The notes: a model not told the origin generated them from the sequence alone. A DNA stretch of 64,000 bases from Alistipes sp. (GCA_022782405.1 JALFNK010000001.1:1-64000), one strand, 5' to 3'; shown: positions 39,853 through 49,497, numbered from the stretch's first letter. A program made the numbers and translations.

Positions 39853-42276
39853 ATGTTCCGTTTCGTCCCGTTGCTGCTCTTTTCGCTGGCAGTCTGTTCC
39901 CCGGCTGCTGCGCAGTATCTTGACGACGAGTACTATCCCTTTGCCGAGCGGGAGGAGCGGCGTGAGTTGCTCGCCACCGATTCGACGCTCTTTTACCGGG
40001 CCATCCAGTCTTCGGCGGACCTCTACGGGGAGCTGACGGACTTCAACCTCCCGCAGGTTGCCACGAAACGCCGCGGTCTGGGATGGGATGCCGAGCGCAT
40101 CTCTCTTTCGGGACTGGACCTTTCCTACCGCCACCTCTCGGTGCTGCGTCTGCTGGGCGCTCGGGAGACCCGCCATGCGGGACTGGTCCCAGCGCCCGGA
40201 CTTCCGGGCGGATCGGGCGGCGTGCGGCTCTTCGACTTTCCGGCCGGGGAACCGTTGCAGCCCTTTTTGGCTTCGGTGCGCTTCACCGACCGCAACTACC
40301 TCGTGGGAGCGAAAGCCGCCGCCTCGGGCGATCTGGGGCGGGGCTGGACCGCATCGCTGGCCCTCGATGCCCGCACGGGACGCGACCTGCATGTGCAGGG
40401 GGTCTTTACCAATGCCCTGACCGCAGCTCTGCGCGTCGTGCATGCGTGGCATTCCGACCACCGCCTTTCGCTGCTCTGTATTCTTCCGCCCTCGACGCGC
40501 GGCACGCGCCTCTCGTCATCCGAGGAGGCCTTCTCCCTCACGGGCGACCCGCTCTACAATCCCGCCTGGGGTTATCAGGACGGGCGTGTCCGCAATTCCC
40601 GCGTACGCCGGGAGTTCCTTCCGTTTCTGGCCGCCCGTTATGAGCGCTCCCTTTCGGCGAAGACCTCCCTCTCCCTTGATCTGGGTGCCGAGGCGGGTCT
40701 TTCGCGGTACAGCATGCTCGACTGGTACGATGCCCGCACGCCCATGCCGGACAACTATCGCTATCTGCCGAGCTATACGGGCGACCTCGAGACCGAACGG
40801 GCCTGGCTCGCATCCGATCCGCGCTATACGCAGATCGACTGGGACGAGCTGATCCGCCGCAACCGGATGCGGAACGGCGAGGCGGTCTATGCCCTCGACG
40901 ACCGGGTCGAACGCACGACGGCGCTGTGTTTTCATGCCGCCTTCACCACCATGCTCGACGATGCCCTGACGCTCCGCTACGGATTGACGCTGCGCTACGA
41001 CCGTACCCGCTCCTACCGGCAGATGCGCGATCTGCTCGGGGCGCGTTATGTAACGGATATCGACCGCTACCTGATCGACGACGATACCTACAGCAACCTG
41101 CTTCAGAACGATCTGCGGCATCCCGACCGTAAGATCCGCGAGGGCGACCGCTTCGGCTACGACTATGCGCTTCTGGAACGTGAGGCCCGCATTCTGCTGC
41201 AGGCCGACTACCGCTCCGACCGTCTGCGTGCGGATTTCAGCGCGGAGTTGGGCAGTGCGGGCATATCGCGCCGCGGCTACTACGAGAAGGAGCTTTTCCC
41301 TGGTGCACTCTCTTTCGGTACCTCGCGTACGCTGCGTCTCGCTCCCTGGCGTCTGAAGGCGCTCGTCGGCTGGTCGTTCTCGGCACGCAGTTACCTGGAG
41401 GGCATTCTCTTCGCTGCGGCCGATACACCCTCCGCCGAGATGCTTTTCTACCAGCCGCTCTATAACAACCGGATGATCGAATCTCCCCGCTGCGAGCGGA
41501 CCTTCGCCGCAGAACTCGCGTGGCGGCATACGGGATCCCGTTTTGACCTGCGCCTTGCGGCCTATGCCGCCGGGATCTACGACCGACAGGAGACGCGCCG
41601 CTATTACGACGACCTGTCCGCTCTTTACTGCGACATGTCCGTTTCGGGCATCGGCCTCCTTTGCTGCGGTATCGAGGCTGCCGCGGAGATTCGCCTCTCG
41701 TATCGTTGGCAGCTGGCCCTCGCCGCATCTGCGGGCGATTTTTCCTATATCCGCGATCCCGAGGTTACGGTGCTCTCCGATGTGGACAATACGGCGGTGC
41801 TGACGCGTGCCACGGCCCGCATGTCGGGGTGTCATGCGGGCGGGACGCCCCAGCTTGCGGCTGTTTCCGAGATCACCTATTTCGGACCGCGCGGGTGGGG
41901 ATTCCACCTTTCGGCGGGTTATGCCGGTCTGCGTTATGTCGAGCCGATGCCTCTCCGCCGTACGGATCGCGTAACGGGTCAGGCGGGCCTCACGCCCGAG
42001 GCTTTCGAGGCTTTCACGCGTCAGGAACGGCTCAGCGACGCCTTCACGCTCGACGCCTCGCTGTTCAAGAGTTTCTATTTCGACCGTTCGCGGCTTACCG
42101 TGGCGCTGATTCTGCGCAATCTTTCCGGTGCGTCGCAGACGCGTTATAACGGCTACGAGTCGTTGCGCATCCGTCGTATCTCGGCGGGCGACACGACGCT
42201 GTGGATGCCGCATGCGACCCGTTATACCTATGCCTATCCGCGCTCGTTTTACCTTACGATCTCTTACCGGTTTTGA
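39853..42276 (+). CDS. Outer-membrane beta-barrel protein, TonB-receptor-like without recognisable carboxypeptidase or TonB box
   Basis: 807 residues with signal peptide (LLLFSLAVCSPAAAQ). Residues about 20-110 could be a reduced plug-like region (RISLSGLDLSYRHLSVLRLLGA); the rest is a long series of amphipathic strands rich in Tyr/Arg/Asp with C-terminal YPRSFYLTISYRF, the aromatic end needed for outer-membrane insertion. I see no TonB box, no CarboxypepD-regulatory domain and no clear plug motifs, and it has no SusD partner. It follows the GH13 gene by 23 nt. A surface transporter or receptor is likely, but the substrate and even TonB dependence are open. Confidence 0.65.
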   Translation: MFRFVPLLLFSLAVCSPAAAQYLDDEYYPFAEREERRELLATDSTLFYRAIQSSADLYGELTDFNLPQVATKRRGLGWDAERISLSGLDLSYRHLSVLRLLGARETRHAGLVPAPGLPGGSGGVRLFDFPAGEPLQPFLASVRFTDRNYLVGAKAAASGDLGRGWTASLALDARTGRDLHVQGVFTNALTAALRVVHAWHSDHRLSLLCILPPSTRGTRLSSSEEAFSLTGDPLYNPAWGYQDGRVRNSRVRREFLPFLAARYERSLSAKTSLSLDLGAEAGLSRYSMLDWYDARTPMPDNYRYLPSYTGDLETERAWLASDPRYTQIDWDELIRRNRMRNGEAVYALDDRVERTTALCFHAAFTTMLDDALTLRYGLTLRYDRTRSYRQMRDLLGARYVTDIDRYLIDDDTYSNLLQNDLRHPDRKIREGDRFGYDYALLEREARILLQADYRSDRLRADFSAELGSAGISRRGYYEKELFPGALSFGTSRTLRLAPWRLKALVGWSFSARSYLEGILFAAADTPSAEMLFYQPLYNNRMIESPRCERTFAAELAWRHTGSRFDLRLAAYAAGIYDRQETRRYYDDLSALYCDMSVSGIGLLCCGIEAAAEIRLSYRWQLALAASAGDFSYIRDPEVTVLSDVDNTAVLTRATARMSGCHAGGTPQLAAVSEITYFGPRGWGFHLSAGYAGLRYVEPMPLRRTDRVTGQAGLTPEAFEAFTRQERLSDAFTLDASLFKSFYFDRSRLTVALILRNLSGASQTRYNGYESLRIRRISAGDTTLWMPHATRYTYAYPRSFYLTISYRF

Positions 42277-42365
42277 GGCTTCGGGTGAAAAATCGTCCGT
42301 GATTTTTGGATTTTGCCGTAAAATTCGTATTTTGAGGAGCGAAAAACCTTAAAATTTCCCGCCTT

Positions 42366-43472
42366 ATGATTATCGGTATTCCCAAAGAGATCAAGAACAA
42401 CGAAAATCGGGTGGCGCTTACCCCCGCAGGTGCGCAGGAGCTGATCAAACGGGGCCATGAGGTCTGTGTGCAGACGCTGGCCGGAGTGAACAGCGGTTTT
42501 CCGGACGAAGCCTATACGGCCGTCGGGGCCCGTATTCTTCCAACGATCGAGGAGGTCTATGCTACGGCCGAGATGATCGTCAAGGTCAAGGAACCCATTG
42601 CTCCGGAATATGGACTGGTGCGCCGCGGACAGCTGGTTTTCACCTATTTCCATTTTGCGAGCAGTGAACCGCTGACCCATGCGATGATCGACAGCGGCGC
42701 GATTTGCTGCGCCTATGAGACGGTCGAGCGTGCGGACCGGTCGCTGCCGCTGCTCATTCCCATGTCCGAGGTGGCAGGCCGTATGGCCGCGCAGGAGGGG
42801 CGTTATTTCCTGGAGAAGCCCCGTGGCGGCAAGGGCGTGCTTCTGGGCGGTGTTCCGGGTGTGAAGCCTGCCAAGGTCTTTGTTATCGGTGCAGGTGTCG
42901 TTGGCACGGCCGCGGCCCGTACGGCTGCCGGAACGGGTGCCGACGTTACGATCTGCGACATTTCGCTCCAGCGTCTGACCTATCTGGCCGATGTGATGCC
43001 GCGCAACGTCAAGACGCTCATGTCTTCGGAATACAACATCCGCGAGGAGCTCAAGCACGCCGATCTGGTGATCGGTTCGGTCTTGATTCCGGGAGCCAAG
43101 GCGCCGAAACTCGTGACGCGCGACATGCTGCGCGACATGGAGCCGGGCACGGTCATGGTCGATGTGGCCATCGACCAGGGCGGATGTTTCGAAACGTCGC
43201 GTCCGACCACGCACGAGGATCCGGTCTATTATGTGGACGGTATCCTGCACTACTGCGTGGCGAACATTCCGGGAGCCGTTCCGCGTACCTCGACCCTTGC
43301 GCTGACGAATGCCACGCTGCCTTATGTCATCCAGCTGGCTGACAAGGGTTGGGAGCGTGCCGCCCGGGAGAACCACGAACTGGCTCTGGGCCTGAACATC
43401 GTGCAGGGCAAGGTGGTCTACCGCCCCGTTGCCGAGGCCTGGAATCTTCCCTATGAGCCGCTGACGCTCTGA
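42366..43472 (+). CDS. ald: Alanine dehydrogenase
   Basis: 368 residues. It interconverts L-alanine with pyruvate and ammonia using NAD. The N terminus [26 protein letters not shown] and the pyruvate-binding region ([22 protein letters not shown]) are characteristic; [28 protein letters not shown] is the Rossmann NAD site with the acidic end; [22 protein letters not shown] and [26 protein letters not shown] close the active site. The gene is alone, with a perfect terminator 12 nt after its stop. The sequence before it shows GTATTTTGA, only a rough -7 match. Confidence 0.95.
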   Translation: MIIGIPKEIKNNENRVALTPAGAQELIKRGHEVCVQTLAGVNSGFPDEAYTAVGARILPTIEEVYATAEMIVKVKEPIAPEYGLVRRGQLVFTYFHFASSEPLTHAMIDSGAICCAYETVERADRSLPLLIPMSEVAGRMAAQEGRYFLEKPRGGKGVLLGGVPGVKPAKVFVIGAGVVGTAAARTAAGTGADVTICDISLQRLTYLADVMPRNVKTLMSSEYNIREELKHADLVIGSVLIPGAKAPKLVTRDMLRDMEPGTVMVDVAIDQGGCFETSRPTTHEDPVYYVDGILHYCVANIPGAVPRTSTLALTNATLPYVIQLADKGWERAARENHELALGLNIVQGKVVYRPVAEAWNLPYEPLTL

Positions 43473-43483
43473 TTCGGGAAAGC

Positions 43484-43518
43484 GACAGGGGCCGCCGATC
43501 ATCTCGGCGGCCCCTGTC
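43484..43518 (+). terminator. Hairpin after ald
   Basis: GACAGGGGCCGCCGA (43484-43498), loop TCATC, TCGGCGGCCCCTGTC (43504-43518), a perfect 15-bp stem. No T tract follows (GTATCC), so it may be a factor-dependent terminator or 3'-end protecting hairpin. Confidence 0.65.
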
Positions 43519-43573
43519 GTATCCGAAGCCATCTTCCATGCGACCGTTCCGCCTCCTCATTATTTTGCCCGGA

Positions 43574-43605
43574 TTTGGTTCGCGTTGCGGATTGCATTAT
43601 CTTTG
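43574..43605 (+). promoter_or_regulatory. Promoter of obg
   Basis: TTTG (43574-43577), 20 nt, TATCTTTG (43598-43605), 21 nt before the start codon. Confidence 0.7.
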
Positions 43606-43626
43606 CAGCCGGAGAATGAAAAGATT

Positions 43627-44640
43627 ATGGCAAGTTCCAATTTCGTAGATTATGTGAAGATCTTTGCCCGCTCGGGGCATGGCGGTGCCGGTTCGGCGCA
43701 TTTCCGCCGCGAGAAGTTCGTGGCCTTCGGAGGTCCCGACGGCGGCGACGGCGGCCGCGGGGGCAGCATCGTGCTGCAGGGCGACAAGCAGTACTGGACG
43801 CTCATCCACCTCAAATACCAGCGGCACCAGTTTGCCGAGGACGGACAGAACGGCTCGGGCGCCCGCTCTTCGGGCAAGGATGCCAAGGATATCGTGATCC
43901 CCGTGCCGCTGGGCACGGTTGCACGCCGTGTCATCGAACTGGAGGACGGAACGACGACCACCGAGCCGGTGGGGGAGGTTACCGCCGACGGCGAGCGCCT
44001 CGTGCTGCTGCAGGGCGGTCGGGGCGGCCTGGGCAACTGGCATTTCAAGAGTGCCACGAACCAGACGCCGCGCTATGCCCAACCCGGCGAAGAGGGGGAC
44101 GAGGGAGCCTTCATTCTCGAACTCAAGGTGCTGGCCGATGTCGGACTGGTGGGTTTCCCGAATGCGGGAAAATCGACCCTGCTGTCGGTCGTCTCGGCCG
44201 CGAAGCCGAAGATCGCCAACTATGCCTTCACGACCCTCGAGCCGAATCTGGGCATTGTCGAGGTCCGCGACCACAAATCGTTCGTCATGGCCGACATCCC
44301 GGGCATCATCGAAGGAGCGCACGAAGGCCGGGGGCTGGGGACCCGCTTCCTGCGCCATATCGAGCGCAATTCGGTGCTGCTGTTCATGATCCCGGCCGAC
44401 AGCGACGATATCCGCCGCGACTACGACATTCTGCTCGGCGAGCTGACGCAATATAATCCGGAGCTTTTGGACAAGGAGCGGCTGCTGGCCGTAACCAAGT
44501 GCGACATGCTGGACGAGGAGCTGATCCGCGAGATGCAGGCGCATCTGCCCGAGGGTATCCCCTCGATATTCATCTCTTCGGTGTCGGGGATGAATATTTC
44601 CCGGCTGAAGGACATGTTGTGGGAGGCGCTCCAGCATTGA
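43627..44640 (+). CDS. obg: GTPase Obg/CgtA
   Basis: 337 residues. Glycine-rich Obg fold at the N terminus ([41 protein letters not shown]), then the GTPase domain with G1 [12 protein letters not shown]2 TTLEPNLG, G3 DIPGI, G4 TKCDM and G5 SSVSG. There is no extra C-terminal OCT domain. Obg acts in late 50S ribosome assembly and stringent control. In many Bacteroidetes it follows adk; here it is alone with its own promoter. ATG 43627 gives the conserved opening and follows the -7 box. The last 71 bases are also coding, in the opposite direction, for a DUF5689 protein. Confidence 0.95.
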   Translation: MASSNFVDYVKIFARSGHGGAGSAHFRREKFVAFGGPDGGDGGRGGSIVLQGDKQYWTLIHLKYQRHQFAEDGQNGSGARSSGKDAKDIVIPVPLGTVARRVIELEDGTTTTEPVGEVTADGERLVLLQGGRGGLGNWHFKSATNQTPRYAQPGEEGDEGAFILELKVLADVGLVGFPNAGKSTLLSVVSAAKPKIANYAFTTLEPNLGIVEVRDHKSFVMADIPGIIEGAHEGRGLGTRFLRHIERNSVLLFMIPADSDDIRRDYDILLGELTQYNPELLDKERLLAVTKCDMLDEELIREMQAHLPEGIPSIFISSVSGMNISRLKDMLWEALQH

Positions 44641-45430
44641 CCGGCGAGGGGAACAGCACCTCATGGTTGGTGATCCGGATCGATAGTTTCCCGTTGAAAC
44701 TGTCTATGATTCCCATCAGGGAGCCCGTGCCGTATGGTACGGGCTCCTTCGCATAGGTGCAGGTTGCGGCACTTCTGACGATGAGCGTCCGCCCCTGTTC
44801 GTCGGCTATGGTCCTTTCGGTCGCCAGGATGCGTCCGGTTTCGGGGTCGGTGTCGCACCAGGGAATTCCCGGCTGGATGAAATGCACGCCGTCGATGCGT
44901 ACACGGGTATCGACATACTGCTCGGACAGCTCTCCGAGGGTGATTGTTCTGGCCCTGTGCCGGTTTTCCTCTCCGGGGACCTCTATGCTGACATAACGGT
45001 CGAACTCCTCCTCCGGGATGCGTCCGGCTCCGCTTCCTTCGGGCTCCGTGCCGATCTCGATTTTTCCGCCGTAGTCGGTCAGCACCAGCCCCTGGCAACG
45101 CAGCGTGGCGATGTATCCGAAAGGACATACCGCCGCCACCGACTCCAGATCGGCCGCTACGGTGATGCCTCCGCTCGCGTCTTCCAGGACGAGCGATTTA
45201 TGGAACTCTCCGAAAATGTCGTTTGCGGTGATGAATCCCCGTACGGTGATTTCCCGGGTTACGACGACGCTTTGGCGGCCGTCGCAGAGCGATTTGAGGT
45301 AGGCGATGCTGTTCGTCTCCGGCTGTTGATCTCCGGGATGCGGCTCGGTGGTCTTGTCGCAGCCCGCGATGGCCAGAAGCGCGATGCAGAACCCGCTTGC
45401 GAGACTATATTTTCCGGCAATCGCTCTCAT
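44570..45430 (-). CDS. DUF5689 lipoprotein, copy A, running into the obg 3' end
   Basis: 286 residues with lipobox LAIAG-C24. DUF5689 features: [54 protein letters not shown] (an OB-fold-like nucleic-acid-binding-type fold), [27 protein letters not shown] and the C-terminal [23 protein letters not shown]. The domain proper ends at about residue 255; the last ~30 residues ([15 protein letters not shown]...) are low in family resemblance and are encoded antisense to the end of obg, so an original stop may have been lost. It overlaps its paralogue upstream by 26 nt. Localisation is outer or inner membrane facing the periplasm; function unknown. Confidence 0.7.
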   Translation of the reverse strand: MRAIAGKYSLASGFCIALLAIAGCDKTTEPHPGDQQPETNSIAYLKSLCDGRQSVVVTREITVRGFITANDIFGEFHKSLVLEDASGGITVAADLESVAAVCPFGYIATLRCQGLVLTDYGGKIEIGTEPEGSGAGRIPEEEFDRYVSIEVPGEENRHRARTITLGELSEQYVDTRVRIDGVHFIQPGIPWCDTDPETGRILATERTIADEQGRTLIVRSAATCTYAKEPVPYGTGSLMGIIDSFNGKLSIRITNHEVLFPSPVNAGAPPTTCPSAGKYSSPTPKR

Positions 45431-46172
45431 CGCGCAATTTGAGCATGTAGCGGCCTTCGCCCGCTTCGTCGTACTGGAGAATTCCGGTGAGCATTACCGG
45501 TCCGACGGGCACCTCGTCGTCCGCAAAACGGGCGTAGGTGCGTACATAGGTGTATATTTCGGCCCCCTCTTCGTCGGTGAACCGTTTGTATCCGGCCCAG
45601 GAGGAGCCCGACAAATCTTCCGGAAGATAGCTTACCGGGCCGATACATACGAGCGTCCCGCATTGGGAGGGCGTGAGGTCGCGGATGCCGTATCGTGCCG
45701 GCTCGGGCGTCTGGAGCGTTTCACCGTGCCTTGTTACGGCCTTGTCGAGCGCGGGTTTCGAGCCGATATAGTCCGTGGCATATCCGCTTCCCGCTTCGGG
45801 CATTCTCCCCACCTGAAGGACACCGCGGCTTTCACCCAGAGCCAGCCCCTTGAGCGACAGCGATACGCGGCATCCGACGGGATAGTCGTTATGCAGTTGG
45901 TCGATGCCGGCCATGATCTCGATTCCGGCCCCGTCTTCTTCGATGCAGAACGTGCGGTAGAAGTTTTGTGCCCGGTCGCAACTCGTAACGATGCCTTCGA
46001 CCGTTATCTCTTCGTCGATGCGGAATGTCTCTCCGGCATACAGCGTGCGGAGATCGGCGATGGTTTCGGTCCGTGCCGGCGGCTGCCCGCCGGCGTCCGG
46101 CGTTCCGTACGGAGCGTCGTAACAGCCCGCTGCGAGCAGGGCCGCCGCGAAGAACGTCGCCTTCGGACTCAT
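45405..46172 (-). CDS. DUF5689 lipoprotein, copy B
   Basis: 255 residues with lipobox LLAAG-C17. It has the same architecture as copy A: TIADLRTLYAGETFRIDEEITVEGIVTSCDRAQNFYRTFCIEEDGAGIEIMAG, VGCRVSLSLKGLALGESRGVLQVG and a C-terminal [32 protein letters not shown]5689 proteins are common in Bacteroidetes and often linked to surface or nuclease-like proteins; the role is not known. It starts within serB's stop (4-nt ATGA overlap) and ends inside copy A (26-nt overlap), so serB and both lipoprotein genes form one operon. Tandem duplication is the likely origin. Confidence 0.7.
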   Translation of the reverse strand: MSPKATFFAAALLAAGCYDAPYGTPDAGGQPPARTETIADLRTLYAGETFRIDEEITVEGIVTSCDRAQNFYRTFCIEEDGAGIEIMAGIDQLHNDYPVGCRVSLSLKGLALGESRGVLQVGRMPEAGSGYATDYIGSKPALDKAVTRHGETLQTPEPARYGIRDLTPSQCGTLVCIGPVSYLPEDLSGSSWAGYKRFTDEEGAEIYTYVRTYARFADDEVPVGPVMLTGILQYDEAGEGRYMLKLRDESDCRKI

Positions 46173-47392
46173 TCTTCGATGCGGGAGTCTTTCAGACCGA
46201 GGAAATAGAGAATGCCGTCGAGTCCGATCGTCGAGATCGACTGCCGTGCCGTGGCCTTCACTTTCGGTTTCGCATGGAAGGCGATGCCCAGACCGGCGAG
46301 GTTGAGCATGGGCAGGTCGTTCGCGCCGTCTCCCACGGCCACCGACTGGGCGATGTTGATCCCCTCGAACTGGCAGAGCAGCCGCAGCAGTTCGGCCTTG
46401 CGGCGCCCGTCCACGATCTCGCCGGCGTAGCGGCCCGTCAGACGTCCGTCCTCGATCTCCAGTTCGTTGGCATAGACATAGTCGAAGCCGTATTTCTGCC
46501 GCAGGTAGTTGCCGAAGTAGGTGAAACCTCCGGAGAGGATCGCCGTTTTGTATCCCACGCGCTTGAGGATGGTCATCATGCGTTCGAGTCCTTCGGTGAT
46601 GGGCAGTGCATGGGCGATCTCCTCCATGACCGATACCTCGAGTCCCTTGAGCAGGGCCACACGCTCGGTGAAACTCTGGCGGAAGTCGATTTCGCCCCGC
46701 ATGGCGCGTTCCGTAATGGCGCGTACCTGGGCGCCGACTCCGGCCTTTTCAGCCAGTTCGTCGATCACCTCGGTTTCGATGAGCGTGGAGTCCATGTCGA
46801 AGCAGATCAGGCGACGGCTGCGCCGGTAGATGTCATCCTTCTGGAACGAGACGTCGAGGCCGATTTCCGAGAGGTTCATGAAACGCTCCTGCATGGCGCT
46901 TCGGTCGGCATCCGTAAGCGAACCGCGCACCGAGAGCTCGATGCACGAACGGGCCGCCCGGTCATCCTTGTGCAGGGGCACGCGGCCTGTCAGACGCTTT
47001 ATGGCGTCGATGTTGAGGCCATGCTCGGCGACGGTTTTCGTAACTTCGGCAATATGCCGGGCCGTTACGGTACGTCCCAGCAGGGTGATGATGTAGCGGT
47101 TCTTTCCCTGACGGCTCACCCAGTCGTTGTAGCGCTCCTCGGTGATGGGCGTGAAGCGGATCATCACCCCCAGTTCGGAGGCTTTGAACAGCAGTTCCTT
47201 CATGATGTTTCCCGACTTGTCGGCCGTGGTGCGTATGAGGATTCCGAGTGTCAGCGACTGGTGGATGTTGGCCTGTCCGATGTCGAGGATGAAGGCGTCG
47301 TACCGGGCCAGAATTTCGGTCAGCGAGGAGGTCATTCCGGGTTTGTCTTCTCCCGATATGTTGATTTGGATGATTTCTACGTCGTTCTGCAT
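46169..47392 (-). CDS. serB: Phosphoserine phosphatase with N-terminal ACT-like domains
   Basis: 407 residues. The first ~180 residues are two ACT-like regulatory regions (IIQINISGEDKPGMTSSLTEILARY; IITLLGRTVTARHIAEVTKTVAEHGLNIDAI), the rest a HAD phosphatase: motif I CFDMDSTLIETEVIDE with nucleophile Asp, motif II ILSGGFTYFG, motif IV VGDGANDLPML. It makes L-serine from phosphoserine, the last step of serine synthesis; the ACT part probably senses an amino acid. A promoter box TAACTTTG lies at 47441-47434, 41 nt upstream of the start. Two DUF5689 genes follow without gap, with no evident metabolic link. Confidence 0.93.
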   Translation of the reverse strand: MQNDVEIIQINISGEDKPGMTSSLTEILARYDAFILDIGQANIHQSLTLGILIRTTADKSGNIMKELLFKASELGVMIRFTPITEERYNDWVSRQGKNRYIITLLGRTVTARHIAEVTKTVAEHGLNIDAIKRLTGRVPLHKDDRAARSCIELSVRGSLTDADRSAMQERFMNLSEIGLDVSFQKDDIYRRSRRLICFDMDSTLIETEVIDELAEKAGVGAQVRAITERAMRGEIDFRQSFTERVALLKGLEVSVMEEIAHALPITEGLERMMTILKRVGYKTAILSGGFTYFGNYLRQKYGFDYVYANELEIEDGRLTGRYAGEIVDGRRKAELLRLLCQFEGINIAQSVAVGDGANDLPMLNLAGLGIAFHAKPKVKATARQSISTIGLDGILYFLGLKDSRIEE

Positions 47393-47433
47393 CTTGAGTG
47401 ATCTATTTCCGCGTACAGCTGTAAAATATAGAC

Positions 47434-47441
47434 AAAGTTAA
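47434..47441 (-). promoter_or_regulatory. -7 box of serB
   Basis: On the minus strand TAACTTTG, consensus, 41 nt before the start codon. It faces the mscS promoter box in an AT-rich divergent region. Confidence 0.6.
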
Positions 47442-47463
47442 TAAACTTCTCCTTATTTTTCTT

Positions 47464-47471
47464 TATTTTTG
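47464..47471 (+). promoter_or_regulatory. -7 box of the mscS-DUF5606-mgsA group
   Basis: TATTTTTG, consensus, 15 nt before the first ATG (47487). No distinct TTTG -33 box is seen in the AT-rich upstream sequence. Confidence 0.55.
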
Positions 47472-47486
47472 CTCCCGAAAACATCA

Positions 47487-48434
47487 ATGCGAATCATTAT
47501 GAACGGTATTTACGGCATACTCTTCGGTCTTTTCGCCCAAACGGACAAGGCCCCGCTGATCGTTCCCGACAGCGTGCAGAAGGCCAATTTTGCGGAGGCG
47601 GTCCGAAAACTCACCAATCTGGATGTGGACACGCTGCTGCGGAATCTGTTGTCGGAGTCGATCTGGATTCTGGTGAAGATTCTCATCGCCCTGGTGATTT
47701 ACTTCATCGGGCGGTGGATCGTGCATCGGCTGATCCGCTTCATGGATGCCATCTGCGAGCGTCGCAAGGTGGACATATCGTTGCGTTCGTTCCTGCGCAA
47801 TACGATCCGCGTAGTCTTCATGCTGCTGCTGGTCCTCATCGTCGTCTCGACGCTCGGGGTGAACGTTACGTCGCTGATCGCCGTCTTCTCTGCCGCCACG
47901 CTGGCCATCGGTATGGCCTTGAGCGGCACGGCGCAGAACTTTGCCGGCGGGGTGATGATCCTGTTGATGAAACCTTACCGTGTCGGCGATTACATCTCTG
48001 CCCAGGGACAGTCGGGTACGGTGCGTGAGATCAAGCTATTTTCGACCGTGATCACGACGGTGGACAATCAGACAATCTACATTCCGAACAACTCGATCGC
48101 CACGGCCATCATCGACAACTACACGACCGCCGATCTGCGGCGTGTGGACTGGAGCGTCGGGATCTCCTACGGCGATGATGTGGATGTCGCCCGGCGAACG
48201 ATTCTGGCGATGTTTGCGGCCGATGCGCGGATTCTGAAGGAGCCAGCCGAACCTGTTGTCCGCGTTTCGGCCCTTGCCGACAGCTCGGTGAACCTCACCG
48301 TGCGTGTATGGACGAAGAACACCGATTATTGGGATGTCTATTTCGAATACAACGAACGCTTCTACAAGGAACTTCCCGCTGCGGGCATCAACTTCCCGTT
48401 CCCGCAGATGGATGTCCATGTGAAGCATGAATAA
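47487..48434 (+). CDS. mscS: Small-conductance mechanosensitive channel, MscS family
   Basis: 315 residues from ATG 47487 (ATG 47499 is also possible). Three membrane helices (about 50-75, 95-120, 125-150), the last being the pore helix with SAATLAIGMALSGTAQNFAGGVMILLMKPYRVGDYI, which carries the Ala/Gly packing pattern and PYRVGD entry into the cytoplasmic beta domain. The tail (VDWSVGISYGDDVDVARRTI, NLTVRVWTKNTDYWDVYFEYNERFYKEL) is the usual MscS alpha/beta cage. The channel opens under membrane tension in hypo-osmotic shock. DUF5606 follows after 31 nt. Confidence 0.93.
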   Translation: MRIIMNGIYGILFGLFAQTDKAPLIVPDSVQKANFAEAVRKLTNLDVDTLLRNLLSESIWILVKILIALVIYFIGRWIVHRLIRFMDAICERRKVDISLRSFLRNTIRVVFMLLLVLIVVSTLGVNVTSLIAVFSAATLAIGMALSGTAQNFAGGVMILLMKPYRVGDYISAQGQSGTVREIKLFSTVITTVDNQTIYIPNNSIATAIIDNYTTADLRRVDWSVGISYGDDVDVARRTILAMFAADARILKEPAEPVVRVSALADSSVNLTVRVWTKNTDYWDVYFEYNERFYKELPAAGINFPFPQMDVHVKHE

Positions 48435-48465
48435 CCATTTATAACCCAACTATTTTCAAGAAATT

Positions 48466-48882
48466 ATGGAACTGAAGGAGATTCTTGCCATTTCGGGGCA
48501 GCCCGGGCTTTACAAATATGTGGCACAGTCCACGCGGGGCGTGATCGTCGAGTCGCTGCTCGACGGGCGGCGCATGAATGCTGCGGCAAATGCGCGGGTA
48601 AGCGCCCTGTCCGATATTTCGATGTTTACCGAGGGCGACGACATTCCGCTTCACGAGGTTTTCACCCGTCTTTACGCCTATACGGGCGGTAAGGAGGCGA
48701 TCAGCCCGAAGGAGGCTCCGGAGAAACTGAAGGCCTATTTTGCCGAGGTACTTCCCGAGTATGACCGCGACCGCGTGCATGTTTCGGACATGAAGAAATG
48801 CTTTGCCTGGTTCAACCTGCTCGTGCAGGCGGGCTTCACGAAGTTCGCTCCCGAGACGGAGGCGGAGTCTGCGCAGGAGTAA
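48466..48882 (+). CDS. DUF5606 family protein
   Basis: 138 residues, cytoplasmic. The start MELKEILAISGQPGLYKYVAQSTRGVIVESLLDGRRMNA and the middle DISMFTEGDDIPLHEVFTRLY, PEYDRDRVHVSDMKKCFAWFNLL match DUF5606, a Bacteroidetes family of unknown function whose N-terminal part looks like a small SH3/OB-type barrel. Usually single-copy and well conserved, so probably with a basic cellular role. It lies 31 nt after mscS and 50 nt before mgsA on the same strand. Confidence 0.85.
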   Translation: MELKEILAISGQPGLYKYVAQSTRGVIVESLLDGRRMNAAANARVSALSDISMFTEGDDIPLHEVFTRLYAYTGGKEAISPKEAPEKLKAYFAEVLPEYDRDRVHVSDMKKCFAWFNLLVQAGFTKFAPETEAESAQE

Positions 48883-48932
48883 GAGGAATGCCGGCTTGCG
48901 GGCGCAGTCCCGCGCGTTCAAATAACGATCGT

Positions 48933-49421
48933 ATGGAACAGAGGATGAAGGTGCTGGCCCTTGTGGCCCATGACAACATGAAACGCGACCTGGCGGAGTG
49001 GGTCGAGTGGAACTGCGCGAAGTTGAGTGCGCACCATCTGGTGTGTACGGGAACGACGGGCAAGATGGTCGAAAAGACGCTCCGCGACCACCATCGGGAG
49101 GAGGAGCCGAACGCCCTTCCGCATCCCGAGCTTCGGATCACGCTGCTCAAGTCGGGCCCTCTGGGCGGCGACCAGCAGCTGGGCTCGCTCATTGCCGACG
49201 GCCGTATCGATGCGCTGATCTTCTTTTGGGATCCCATGTCGGCCCAGCCGCACGATGTGGATGTCAAGGCGTTGCTGCGTCTGGCGACGCTTTACAACGT
49301 ACCGACGGCCGTCAATCGCTCAACGGCCGATTTCCTGATCTCCTCGCCCCTGTTCGAGGACGAGGCCTACAAACCTGTCGTTAAGGATTACAAGGCCTAT
49401 ATCGAGCGGGTTCTGAAATAG
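48933..49421 (+). CDS. mgsA: Methylglyoxal synthase
   Basis: 162 residues. It turns dihydroxyacetone phosphate into methylglyoxal and phosphate, an overflow bypass of lower glycolysis. Family motifs: VLALVAHDNMKRDLAEWV, CTGTTGKMVEK (phosphate site), SGPLGGDQQLGSLIADGRIDALIFFWDPMSAQPHDVDVKALLRLA with the catalytic Asp/His region and NVPTAVNRSTADFLISSPLF. It lies behind DUF5606 and has a terminator 26 nt after its stop. ATG 48933 is the conserved start; the frame is open further upstream into DUF5606. Confidence 0.95.
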   Translation: MEQRMKVLALVAHDNMKRDLAEWVEWNCAKLSAHHLVCTGTTGKMVEKTLRDHHREEEPNALPHPELRITLLKSGPLGGDQQLGSLIADGRIDALIFFWDPMSAQPHDVDVKALLRLATLYNVPTAVNRSTADFLISSPLFEDEAYKPVVKDYKAYIERVLK

Positions 49422-49447
49422 CACCGGCGGGGGAGTCCCCGGAACAG

Positions 49448-49482
49448 AAAAAACGGCATCGCGCAGTGCGGTGCCGTTTTTT
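49448..49482. terminator. Bidirectional terminator between mgsA and dusB
   Basis: ACGGCATCGC pairs with GCGGTGCCGT around GCAGT, flanked by an A run on the left and six T on the right. It can stop transcription from both convergent genes. Confidence 0.85.
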
Positions 49483-49497
49483 ATGGAAAGCCGGTTG

